From Terriglobia bacterium (GTDB lineage: Bacteria; Acidobacteriota; Terriglobia; Bryobacterales; Bryobacteraceae), in contig JAJPHN010000029.1 in NCBI GenBank assembly GCA_021325235.1, forward strand, positions 1-64,000: DNA of 64,000 nt, read 5' to 3'. The notes under the pieces were generated by a model that was given only the letters and a program-made list of their open reading frames with translations, did not search any database and had not been told where the DNA came from. The position numbers were made by a program, and so were the translations under genes. Each line of letters begins with the position of its first letter. The first letter of the stretch is position 1. This document shows positions 54,286-63,191 of this stretch, piece after piece.

Positions 54286-56130
54286 CTAGAACGTGAACTT
54301 CAGCCCGCCACGTATCGCGCGCGGCGCTTCCACCACCAGCAGATGCTGCCCGTTTGCCATCGCAACCGGGACATAGCCTTGCGCCAGCAGGTTGCGCAGG
54401 TCGGCGGTCAATTCCAGGCGGCCGGGCATGCCGAAGAAAGAAGGTAGAGGCTGCCGGACCAGCACGTTCACCCCCGGCAGCGCATTTGTGTTCTGGGTCG
54501 TAAAGAGGTGTGTCGGAATAGCTGCCTGCGCATCCACCCAGCCATAGCTCGCCATAATCCGCGTGCCTACGCCCGGAATCCGTGCTTTACCGCCGGCTGC
54601 CGCCACATTATGCATCTTTTCGTTCAGGAACCGGGCGGCCACTACGTCGGTTGGCGTCTCGCCCGCATCGGTGAACCCGCCCATCCGCGCATACGCAATC
54701 GACAGATCGAAGTTATTGCTCAACCGCTGATCCACCGAGGCGAGATACCCGGTCCGTCTGAACCGCCCGATGTTGTAGCTCGACAATTTCGAAAGCCCGT
54801 CCGAGTACAAGTTTCCGCCGTCCAGCCCGCTGAGATCGCCCGCCACGTTCAGGCGCCTGTTCCAGACCCGTTCGTAAAATCCGCTCACCGCATAGGTCCG
54901 GTCACCTGACTTCTTCTGGTAACCCAGTTCGTAATTCTGTGTCCGCTCCAGTTCCAGGTGGCCGCCGCTTTCAGCAACCCGCGGCAGATGCGAGAGGTTC
55001 TCCACCGGCGCGCTCAAATCGTCGATCGCGATGTCATCCGCTGCCCCGCTCTGCTGATGTGCCACCAGCTCGTAAGGACGTCCGCCGTCGCTGTAAGTGG
55101 CCACTACCGATCCGGCGCCGCCCAGGTCCGCCGTCATCCGCGCATACGGACTCACCCGATTGGCATGCTGTGCATACTCCACCGTCTCGCCCGTCGCGCC
55201 ATATTCAATGTGAATCAAATCGAGCGGATCCGTCGTTTGATAAACCCCGAGCGCCATCGTTCGCATCGTCGGAATTCCGGTTCCGGCCGCACTCACGGGC
55301 GTCGGCTGCCCCCCATTGAGCTGACCGCCGAAGCCGCCCACCTGCGCCATCTGAAAGCTCACTTCCGGCGCCGATGCAAACAAACCCTCATCCGTCCGGC
55401 TGTAAATCGCGCACAACGCAATCGCCGATGGCCCGAATTCCGCGCTTTGCCCCAGCGTGCCCGCCACCTGCAGCTGATTCTTGCCGAAGATATTGGTCGA
55501 AACCGCGAAAGAAGTCCCGACATCGGTCGTCATCTCGCTCGGATCTACCAGTCCGCCGTCGCCGCCGTTTACCGCCAGCATGGCGTGTGTACCCGAAAAA
55601 ATGTGCGGCTTCAGTTTGGGTTCCGAATCGGGGAATTCTTCCGGCAGCACCCGCGTAATCAGCCGCGTTCGGGGCGACGATCGCAGCGCCCATTTCCACT
55701 CGTCCGTCATCGCGCCCGTCGGCACCTGATAGCGCACTTCGATGCTGCTCAGCAGCGTCGCCAGGTGAATCTCGAGCACGCTGTCGAGTCCCGCTTTCAC
55801 CAGCACGTGGTCGCGCGAAGCCGGTAAATAGGTAGCTACGGAAACCCGCACCGAATAGCTGTCCGCGGGCAGCCCGGTGAATGCGAACCGGCCGTCGGAG
55901 TTGGTGGAAGCGTGCCCGACCAGACGCTGATAGCGATTGAACAACTGAACCGCTGCGCCCAGCTGCGGGACTCCGGTGTTGTCCACCACCCGTCCGAGCA
56001 GTTCGCCTGTGACCGGCAGCGACAAATCGGCTCCCATCGCCGATCCTGCCGAGGCCAGCAGAACCAGCGACGCCATGGCCTGAGCCAATCTTCGACCCGC
56101 CAACCGATTTGCCAGTTCCGGCCTCAGCAT
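54286..56130 (-). CDS. Outer-membrane barrel protein with carboxypeptidase regulatory-like domain
   Basis: The 614 residues have a signal peptide ending in SAMGA, a CarboxypepD_reg domain at about 40-130 (GELLGRVVDNTGVPQLGAAV, SDGRFAFTGLPADSYSVRVS) and then a barrel (VATYSDGGRPYEL, RTQNYELGYQKKSGDRTYAV, NNFDLSIAYARMGGFTDAGE, ending RGGLKFTF). It is Oar/SusC-like in layout but much shorter, and the canonical TonB plug is not seen. It likely forms a pore for the products of the operon. The redoxin gene starts six bases after its stop. Confidence 0.78.
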   Translation of the reverse strand: MLRPELANRLAGRRLAQAMASLVLLASAGSAMGADLSLPVTGELLGRVVDNTGVPQLGAAVQLFNRYQRLVGHASTNSDGRFAFTGLPADSYSVRVSVATYLPASRDHVLVKAGLDSVLEIHLATLLSSIEVRYQVPTGAMTDEWKWALRSSPRTRLITRVLPEEFPDSEPKLKPHIFSGTHAMLAVNGGDGGLVDPSEMTTDVGTSFAVSTNIFGKNQLQVAGTLGQSAEFGPSAIALCAIYSRTDEGLFASAPEVSFQMAQVGGFGGQLNGGQPTPVSAAGTGIPTMRTMALGVYQTTDPLDLIHIEYGATGETVEYAQHANRVSPYARMTADLGGAGSVVATYSDGGRPYELVAHQQSGAADDIAIDDLSAPVENLSHLPRVAESGGHLELERTQNYELGYQKKSGDRTYAVSGFYERVWNRRLNVAGDLSGLDGGNLYSDGLSKLSSYNIGRFRRTGYLASVDQRLSNNFDLSIAYARMGGFTDAGETPTDVVAARFLNEKMHNVAAAGGKARIPGVGTRIMASYGWVDAQAAIPTHLFTTQNTNALPGVNVLVRQPLPSFFGMPGRLELTADLRNLLAQGYVPVAMANGQHLLVVEAPRAIRGGLKFTF

Positions 56131-56166
56131 GAAATTTGCGCGGTGCCCTACCGCCCGGGCGCCTTC

Positions 56167-57858
56167 CTACGATGTTACCGTAAATTGCGCAGACGGGCTG
56201 ATCGTCTGGTTCTTGAGCTTATCGGTCACCACCAGCCGCAGGGTATATTTGCCCGGGGCAAGCGTCTTGAGCGGCAGTTTCTTCTCCACTGTCACAAGAA
56301 ACGCCGAGGCGTTCGGTTCCGAGCTCAGCGCTTCCGTGGTCGAAAGAACCGTCTTGTTCTCCGCGTTCGCCACCTCGATCGTCACCGTTCCATCCGGCTT
56401 CTTGGTCTTCTCATCCATCCCGAAGTTATAGAACTCGGTGTAGATGCCCATCGTCTCGTTGGCGTGGAACGTGTCGTCGATCCGCGGCCGCACCTTCGTG
56501 CTGCGAATCACGAACGGCCCGGTTCCGATACTGTTGGTCGGTACCCGTTCCAGTTCATCCGCCAGCATTACGCTGCTCGAGGCGATCTGCTCGTCGTCAT
56601 AATGCGGCACCACCACCGCCGTCTCATAGTTGTTGATGGTGTTGCCAATGGTGTCTTTCGCCACCACGTTCAGCCGGTACGTCCCCGGGGCGAGCGGCAC
56701 GCGCTTCGAATAAATTTGTGAACCGTTCATCGCCTGCTGCAGCATTTCGGCGGGATACGGGCCTGCCGTCAGCGTGTCTTCAAACCAGTTCACTGATTTG
56801 CGCGTCAGCGTCGTCAGCCGGCCATAGATGTTGATATGCGCCTGCGCGATCTTGTCCTTGGTCGAGAAATTCAGGTCGCTGTTCTTGAATTGCACCGCGA
56901 TGTTGGCGTACACCGTTGCATCCGTCACACGAATGTAGTCCACGCGCACCTGCATCGGCAGCGTGTTGTAGCGAATATTGGAATTCACCACTGCGTCCAG
57001 ATCTTTGAACTTGATCGCCGGCGCTTTCATCAGGTTCGCGTACTGCTCGAGACGCGTAAATTCGTTCATGCTCTCCGGCAGCGGCTGATTTCCGACCCCC
57101 AGGTGGGTGCCGTCGGTCCGCTGGAAGCGCTGGGTCTTGTCCGCCATGCCCATCTGCTCGGCCATCGTCAGGCCCGCGCCCGGCACATACAGCAGCGCAT
57201 CTTTTTCTTCCGGATCGAGGGCAATCTTGTACTCGCCCGACATCGACGCGTCCACAAACTCGATAATCACGTTCGTACCTACTCCGTCGATATAGCGGTA
57301 CCGCCAGTCTTCAAACGGATAGGTCGAGGTCTCGCCGCCGCCTTCTTCCATCGGCCGCTCGTAGCTGCCGCCCGAGGGATGCGAATCGATCTCGTCCGGC
57401 GGACCGTACTTGATGTAGATCATGCCGCGGTCCGTCTTCCACCCCGGAATACCGGAAGCGTAGTGATCGTTGGCGTACGCAATGCGCCGGTAGTGTTCTT
57501 CTTTGTATTCGTTTTCTTCGGTGTCCGGAGTGGGGTCGCGCCGCTGCCAGAAATTCTCTACGAAGGTCTGCCGCTCTTCGTCGGTTTTCAGTTGTTTGAA
57601 GGCGCGCTTCTCTTCGTCCGTGATGATGTAGACCACGTCCTCGTTCAGCCATTTCTTCCACGGCCCCTGCAGCTCTTTCTCGAGCGCCTTCTGTTTTTTC
57701 TTGATTTCTTTCTGGCTGAGCGGCTTCGAAACCGTGTCATTTGATGAACTGCTCGACGACGAGCTCGCCTGCTTATTCTGTCCAAGCAGACTGGCCGCGA
57801 GCAGCGACACAGCGGAGATGCCAGCCAGGTATTTCAGCATGGCGGAGGAAGACTTCAT
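56167..57858 (-). CDS. GWxTD domain-containing protein
   Basis: The 563 residues start with a signal (MLKYLAGISAVSLLAASLLG), a Ser-rich linker and a Lys/Glu-rich region (KEIKKKQKALEKELQ). Then the GWxTD core: GPWKKWLNEDVVYIITDEEK, RAFKQLKTDEERQTFVENFW and SGIPGWKTDRGMIYIKYGPP, where GWKTD is the named motif. The C-terminal half is beta-rich (SKRVPLAPGTYRLNVVAKDT). GWxTD proteins occur in Acidobacteria and Bacteroidota-like groups and have no proven activity. The ATG at 57858 follows AAAGGTGG. The barrel gene follows after 36 bases. Confidence 0.88.
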   Translation of the reverse strand: MKSSSAMLKYLAGISAVSLLAASLLGQNKQASSSSSSSSNDTVSKPLSQKEIKKKQKALEKELQGPWKKWLNEDVVYIITDEEKRAFKQLKTDEERQTFVENFWQRRDPTPDTEENEYKEEHYRRIAYANDHYASGIPGWKTDRGMIYIKYGPPDEIDSHPSGGSYERPMEEGGGETSTYPFEDWRYRYIDGVGTNVIIEFVDASMSGEYKIALDPEEKDALLYVPGAGLTMAEQMGMADKTQRFQRTDGTHLGVGNQPLPESMNEFTRLEQYANLMKAPAIKFKDLDAVVNSNIRYNTLPMQVRVDYIRVTDATVYANIAVQFKNSDLNFSTKDKIAQAHINIYGRLTTLTRKSVNWFEDTLTAGPYPAEMLQQAMNGSQIYSKRVPLAPGTYRLNVVAKDTIGNTINNYETAVVVPHYDDEQIASSSVMLADELERVPTNSIGTGPFVIRSTKVRPRIDDTFHANETMGIYTEFYNFGMDEKTKKPDGTVTIEVANAENKTVLSTTEALSSEPNASAFLVTVEKKLPLKTLAPGKYTLRLVVTDKLKNQTISPSAQFTVTS

Positions 57859-58009
57859 AACGGAAAAACCACCTTTGTAGCTTTGCGGGGCGCTACCTAC
57901 TAGTGTATGTGGGTTCAGTTTCAAAGGTCAACGGCTCGGACGCAGGCCGGGCCAGCGCGGTTTCACCGTTCTTGTTCCTCGTATCTCATTCCTGTAAAAA
58001 GAGAGAGCC

Positions 58010-58408
58010 ATGCCCGCCTTCCAGTCTCCGATGATCAACCTGTATTCCCGCGACCTCCCAAGGGCGGCGGCCTTCTACGCGGAGCTCGGCTTCACAGAAA
58101 CTTTCCGCACTCCGGCGTCGGGCGAGCCCATCCACATCGAACTCACGCTGGATGGATTTACGCTCGGTATTGCCACACTCGAAGCCGCCAAAACGCACCA
58201 TCATCTATCGGCCGGTGAAGGCCGGTCAGTCGAAATCGTCCTGTGGACGGAAGACACCGACGCGGCCGTCTCCATGTTGCTCGGCCAAGGAGTCCCGCTC
58301 CTCTCGCCGGCGCACGATTTTCTCGATGGCAGCCTGCGAGCGGCCTGGGTGGCCGACCCGGACGGCAACCCCATTCAGCTCGTCGAGCGCCGCCGTATAT
58401 CCGTATAG
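58010..58408 (+). CDS. VOC family protein (glyoxalase-like)
   Basis: The 132 residues form one VOC unit: SPMINLYSRDLPRAAAFYAE, LGFTETFRTPASGEPIHIEL, ALEAAKTHHHLS-like TLEAAKTHHHLSAGEG and AAWVADPDGNPIQLVERRRI. The end WVADPDGNPIQLVE is the family hallmark. Substrate unknown. The ATG at 58010 follows AAAAAGAGAGAGCC. It is divergent from the GWxTD gene. A 271-base gap with no clear feature follows. Confidence 0.87.
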   Translation: MPAFQSPMINLYSRDLPRAAAFYAELGFTETFRTPASGEPIHIELTLDGFTLGIATLEAAKTHHHLSAGEGRSVEIVLWTEDTDAAVSMLLGQGVPLLSPAHDFLDGSLRAAWVADPDGNPIQLVERRRISV

Positions 58409-58679
58409 AGGAGCTGGTCTTCCATCATCCAGGTCATACAGCCGCCGCGAACCTGCGCATGTACACCTCACCGAGGTGGCTACAAGCGCCGCTACCGTAT
58501 TCTGTAGAACGCATCCAGAAATAAGTACCGGCGGCTTTCTCCAGGCCCGCTGAAGCCTGAAAACAGGCCGATTCCCGGCGTTGCCGGCCACCGGGCGAAG
58601 TGGTACTAGCCGTGCTAGCTTAGTTCTTCCAGTGCAGGTGGAGTGTGCCCGGTAGGCAATTCGTCAGGAGCGGGGTCCG

Positions 58680-61622
58680 GTGAGCGAAACGCGTAGCCAG
58701 TTCGCTGGTACCCTGCTGCTGCTGCTGACCGTAGCCGTGGTCATCACGGCCGTCCTCAGCTTTCAGCACCTGCGCGATTATCCGCTCCATGACGATGGTG
58801 TTACCTGGGTCAGCGTCCACCAGCCCGACGGCAAGTCCGCGGTCGTGGCTGCCAGCATCACCCCCGGGGGGCCCGGTGATAACGCCGGCATCCGCGTCGG
58901 CGACCAGCTTGTTGCGATCGGCCAATCGCCGGTTCACGATGCGGCCGATGTGGCCCGCCTGCTCTCGAACGTGCGGCTCATGGTCGATACCACTCGCTAC
59001 ACCCTGCGGCGCGAGGGCATCGACTTCCAAAAAGGCCCGATCTTCATCCAGGCTGCCCCGCGCGACACCGCGCTTTATTACCAGTATTTCGTTGGTGCCT
59101 TTTATCTCTTTGTTGGCCTTTTCGTCTACTACCGCCGCACCAGCGCCGCCAAATCGCAGCACTTCTACCTGCTTTGCCTCTTCTCGTTCGCCGCTTCTTC
59201 GTTCCATTTTTCGGGCAAGCTCAACACCTTCGATGAGACCGTCTACTGGGGCAATGTCGTCGCCAATCTGCTCGCCCCGGCGATCTTCCTGCATTTCTGC
59301 CTGACCTTTCATCGGCGTCCCGGCTGGCTCAAGCGACCCGGTCTCTGGCTCCTCCTCTACGTTCCGTCGCTCGCCCTCATTGGCATTCTCGGCGCGGCCG
59401 CCGAGGGCGTTCTCCAGTTCGGCACGCCGCTTTTCGAGGTACGCTGGCTGCTCGACCGCATTACTCTCGCCTACTCGGTGCTGCTCTATATCGCCGGCGC
59501 CGCTGCTCTCGCTTTCGACCACGCCCGCAGCGAAGATCCCATCGTTCGCCGCCAGCTCCGCTATCTGCGCAACGGCGCGTTCCTGGGCATCCTCCCGTTC
59601 GCGCTGCTCTATGCCTTGCCCTATGCCTCCGGCTTCATCCCCAACCATCTGATGAACCTGAGCATCCTGTCCATGGGTCTCATCCCGCTCACCTGGGCCT
59701 ACGCCATCACGCGCTACCGCCTGATGGACGTCGACATCATCTTCCAGCAGGGCTATGTCTACACGCTCGCCACACTCGCCGTCATCGGCGCCTTCTACGG
59801 CCTGATCTTCCTGATCTTCCACGCCAGCAACATCACGCCTACGGCCTTCGTCGTCCTGACCGCCTTTGCCACGTTCATCTTCCAGCCGATCCGCCAGTGG
59901 ATTCAGGAAAAGCTCGACCGCTGGGTCTTCTATCGCGACCGCTACGACGCCCGCGCCACACTGATCGAATTCGCCCGCGAGCTCAGCTCGGAAACCGACC
60001 AGAATGTCATGCTCGCCAAGGTCTCCGACCGGCTGCAGCGCACATTATCGATTCAGCACATCGGCTTCTTTCTGGCCGAGGATGGGGGGGCAAATTTCCA
60101 TCTGCACTCCGTCTCGCAGAAGAACGGCCGCTCCCTGCGGACGCCCGCGCACCCGCTCGATCTTGGCTTCCTGCGCGCGGATTCCTCAGACGACTATCTC
60201 TTCTTTGAAAATCCGCGCCATCTGCGCGACATTGTCTCCCGCGAATGGCCGGTTTCTCTACGCGAAACCATTCGCGAGCTCGACTTCACCTACTACATCG
60301 CCTGCCGTTCGCGCGGCCGCACCCTCGCCTGGATCGGTCTCAGCCGCACGACGGAAGGCGATTTCCTCTCCAAAGACGACATCGAGCTGCTCGTCACGCT
60401 CTCCAACTACGTCGCCATCGCGATTGAGAACTCGCGCCTCTACACCTCCCTTCAGCGCAAAGCCGACGAGTACGAGCGCCTCAAGGAATTCAGCGAAAAC
60501 ATCGTCGAATCGATCAACGTCGGCATCGTCGCCGCCGGGCTCGACGACCGCGTCGAAAGCTGGAACACCGAAATTGAACGCCTCACCGGCATCACGCGCG
60601 CCGAAGCGGTCGGCCAGCGCCTCTCTGATCTCTTTCCGCCCGAGCTTTACGTCAAATTCGCCGAAACGCGGAGCATCGAAGGTGTTCACAACGAATACAA
60701 GATTCCGCTGCGCCGGCGTCCGGAACCCTCTTCCGCGTCGGAACTCATTCCCAACGGCCACAGCTCTCACAAGCTCGAATTAGCTAAACCGCCCGTTCCG
60801 CCCGCCCGCGAATCGATCGTCAATCTCGCCATCGCTCCGCTCATCTCGCGCGAAGGCGCCCACATCGGCCGCCTCATCATCTTCGACAACATCACCGACC
60901 GCGACGAGCTCGAGCGCAAACTCGTGCAGGCCGACCGCCTCAGTTCCATAGGCCTGCTCGCCGCGGGCGTCGCGCACGAAGTCAACACACCGCTGGCCGT
61001 CATCTCGACGTATGCCCAGATGCTTGCCAAGCAGGTCACTGAAGATGAGCAGAAATCCAAGCTGCTCGAGAAAATCGCCAAGCAGACTTTCCGTGCCAGC
61101 GAGATCGTCAATTCGCTGCTCAATTTCTCCCGCACTTCCCCCACCGAGTACTCCGAGCTCGATCTCAACCGTGTCGTTCGTGAAACCGCCTCGCTCGTCG
61201 AGCACCAGTTCCAGAAAACCGGCGTCTCCACCGTCCTGCATCTGGCCGACAATCTGCCCGTCATTCGCGGCAACTCGGGCAAGCTGCAGCAGGTCTTTCT
61301 GAACCTGTTTATCAACGCGCGGGATGCCATGCCTGGGGGCGGCACGCTCACGGTTCGCACCTGGCCGGAAAACGGCTTCGCGCACGTCGAGGTCTCCGAC
61401 ACCGGTCAGGGAATCGCCGCTGAACATCTGGCCCGCATCTACGATCCGTTCTTCAGCACTAAGGGCCCCAAAAAAGGCACCGGTCTCGGACTTTCCATCA
61501 CCTACGGCATTGTCCAGGAGCACACCGGCATCATCGAGGTCTCGAGCGAACTTGGCCGCGGCACCCGCTTCCGGCTCGAGTTCCCGGCCGCCGCCCGCCA
61601 GCGTCAGGCCATGCTCGCCTAG
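58680..61622 (+). CDS. Sensor histidine kinase with extracytoplasmic PDZ, membrane, GAF and PAS regions
   Basis: The 980 residues start with a membrane helix (LLLLLTVAVVITAVLSFQHL). A PDZ domain follows at about 50-115 (VVAASITPGGPGDNAGIRVG, DQLVAIGQSPVHDAADVARL), predicted outside the cytoplasm. Next are eight helices to about residue 400, a GAF domain (430-585), a PAS domain near 600-660 (VESINVGIVAAGLDDRVESW), HisKA with His766 in AAGVAHEVNTPLAVISTYAQ and a HATPase domain (QVFLNLFINARDAMPGGGTL, GTGLGLSITYGIVQEHTG). No response regulator is nearby. The start is a GTG with AGGAG 10 bases upstream. Confidence 0.93.
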   Translation: MSETRSQFAGTLLLLLTVAVVITAVLSFQHLRDYPLHDDGVTWVSVHQPDGKSAVVAASITPGGPGDNAGIRVGDQLVAIGQSPVHDAADVARLLSNVRLMVDTTRYTLRREGIDFQKGPIFIQAAPRDTALYYQYFVGAFYLFVGLFVYYRRTSAAKSQHFYLLCLFSFAASSFHFSGKLNTFDETVYWGNVVANLLAPAIFLHFCLTFHRRPGWLKRPGLWLLLYVPSLALIGILGAAAEGVLQFGTPLFEVRWLLDRITLAYSVLLYIAGAAALAFDHARSEDPIVRRQLRYLRNGAFLGILPFALLYALPYASGFIPNHLMNLSILSMGLIPLTWAYAITRYRLMDVDIIFQQGYVYTLATLAVIGAFYGLIFLIFHASNITPTAFVVLTAFATFIFQPIRQWIQEKLDRWVFYRDRYDARATLIEFARELSSETDQNVMLAKVSDRLQRTLSIQHIGFFLAEDGGANFHLHSVSQKNGRSLRTPAHPLDLGFLRADSSDDYLFFENPRHLRDIVSREWPVSLRETIRELDFTYYIACRSRGRTLAWIGLSRTTEGDFLSKDDIELLVTLSNYVAIAIENSRLYTSLQRKADEYERLKEFSENIVESINVGIVAAGLDDRVESWNTEIERLTGITRAEAVGQRLSDLFPPELYVKFAETRSIEGVHNEYKIPLRRRPEPSSASELIPNGHSSHKLELAKPPVPPARESIVNLAIAPLISREGAHIGRLIIFDNITDRDELERKLVQADRLSSIGLLAAGVAHEVNTPLAVISTYAQMLAKQVTEDEQKSKLLEKIAKQTFRASEIVNSLLNFSRTSPTEYSELDLNRVVRETASLVEHQFQKTGVSTVLHLADNLPVIRGNSGKLQQVFLNLFINARDAMPGGGTLTVRTWPENGFAHVEVSDTGQGIAAEHLARIYDPFFSTKGPKKGTGLGLSITYGIVQEHTGIIEVSSELGRGTRFRLEFPAAARQRQAMLA

Positions 61623-61805
61623 GCCGAAACGTAAGACATCCAGAATCGCCGCGGTCCGCTCAAAGCTTGGTCGCGTAAGCAAGAGAACAATCCGACTACC
61701 CCTTTGGCCCAAACTGGGCTACTATTGCGAGAGATGCTGACCGGCGCCGCTGAGCACGGGAAAGTTGTCTGCTGGGCGCACCCCCTGCGCAACGGGAGCA
61801 TTTTC

Positions 61806-63176
61806 ATGCCGGCGGCCACCGTCAAAATCATTTCGGCCGAAGCGCTCCGCTGGCTTCTGAGCCAGCCTTCTTCGGAGATTGGCGGCCTGCTCTGGGGCAC
61901 TTTCGAAGGCGATTCCGTGCGCATCGCCGACGCCGAGTTTGTCTTCTCCGAAGATTCGCATTTCAACGACACCCCAGCCGACGCGCGCCGCCTGGAAGAA
62001 GCTCTTACCCGCAGTGACAAACCGGAGCTGTCGTTGGTCGGCTATTTTCGCAGCCATATCCGCGAGGGTCTGCTGCTCAGCGAGCAGGATCGTAAGCTGA
62101 TCGAAGCGCATCTGCGCGATCCACGTTCCGTTTTTCTGCTCGTCCGCCCGTTTCAGATGGGCATTTCGATGGCTGCGTTTTTCTTCTGGGAAAACGGCCG
62201 CCTGCAAACCGAGATCAGCGATCTGGAAGTGCCCCTTGTCGCGCTGGACGCCGGGCCGGCCCGGCCCTCCGCGGAACCAGCATCAGGCGAGCCGCTGGTT
62301 TCTTCGGAGGCTTCCTCCGCTGGATCGGGAGCAGCAGTTGCAAAGGCGCCAGCACCCGCACTCGAGGTCGCTGCGCCATCTGCGGCCATCGAGGCGGCTG
62401 TCCCGCTGACGCCGGAGCCGCCTGCGCCCATCGCGGAAACGCCAATAAGAGAAACGCCAGCTGTTCCTGTCCGGAATCGCTTTCCGCTACCAGCCCTCGC
62501 GGCCGCGGTGCTGCTTGGGATTGCCGCTGCCTTGCTCGCCTATCTCTCTACCGGCGCATTCCGGCATGCGCCTGCCTCATCGAGCGTCGACCTGCAAGTC
62601 AGCCGCCGTGCCGATGGGCAACTCGATCTGACCTGGAATCCGAACTCCCGCGATGCTGCTAGCGCGCGCTCGGGAAGTGTGTTCATCCACGACGGCGAGT
62701 TGCGTCGCACCATCCCGCTCGATGCCGCCCAGCTCCACTCCGGCAGGATCGCCTATTTCCCGCAGAGCGACGACGTGCAGTTCCGGTTGGAGCTCGAAAC
62801 CGCGCACAATCGCACCATCTCGGAATCTCTGCACGTATTCCCGCCATCGCCCGGCACTGCTCAACCGCGTCCGGTGGAAGCGATTGCCTCGTATCAGCCG
62901 CCGCGTCCGCTGCATCAGGTCATGCCCAACGTCGAACTCCTGCAGCCGGTCGGCCTTGCTCAGGGAATGCAGGCTCGCGTCGAGGTGCTGGTCGATTCCA
63001 CCGGCCGCGTAACCTCCGCGGAAGCGCTAAAAGCCGGTACGACAGCCAATGAGAGTCTGGTAAATTCAGCCGTCTCCGCTGCGCGCCAGTGGACGTTTTC
63101 GCCGGCCACGCTCGATGGCAAACCGATTGACGCGCGGCACACGATCGTGTTCCAGTTCGATCGCTCGGTTCACTAA
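61806..63176 (+). CDS. Degenerate JAMM/MPN domain fused to a TonB-type C-terminus
   Basis: The 456 residues have an N-terminal MPN (JAB1/Mov34)-like domain: SSEIGGLLWGTFEGD with the catalytic-type Glu, then LVGYFRSHIREGLLLSEQD with H-x7-S-x2-D, and VFLLVRPFQMGISMAAFFF. The first zinc His of H-x-H is replaced by Arg. An Ala/Pro linker, a helix at about 225-250 (PALAAAVLLGIAAALLAYLS), a beta-sandwich and a TonB C-terminal domain (VEVLVDSTGRVTSAEALKAG, AARQWTFSPATLDGKPI) follow. Start ATG at 61806 has GGGAG upstream; ATG 61734 is possible. Confidence 0.75.
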   Translation: MPAATVKIISAEALRWLLSQPSSEIGGLLWGTFEGDSVRIADAEFVFSEDSHFNDTPADARRLEEALTRSDKPELSLVGYFRSHIREGLLLSEQDRKLIEAHLRDPRSVFLLVRPFQMGISMAAFFFWENGRLQTEISDLEVPLVALDAGPARPSAEPASGEPLVSSEASSAGSGAAVAKAPAPALEVAAPSAAIEAAVPLTPEPPAPIAETPIRETPAVPVRNRFPLPALAAAVLLGIAAALLAYLSTGAFRHAPASSSVDLQVSRRADGQLDLTWNPNSRDAASARSGSVFIHDGELRRTIPLDAAQLHSGRIAYFPQSDDVQFRLELETAHNRTISESLHVFPPSPGTAQPRPVEAIASYQPPRPLHQVMPNVELLQPVGLAQGMQARVEVLVDSTGRVTSAEALKAGTTANESLVNSAVSAARQWTFSPATLDGKPIDARHTIVFQFDRSVH

Positions 63177-63191
63177 GATCAGGCGCTGAAA

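Noticed and set aside
58409-58679. Possible small gene or RNA in the 271-base gap
   Set aside because: No ribosome-binding site, good open frame or stable structure stood out.
58620-59822. 400-codon minus-strand open frame opposite the histidine kinase
   Set aside because: It is a repetitive Glu/Gln/Arg-rich translation with no motifs, antisense to a clear sensor kinase.
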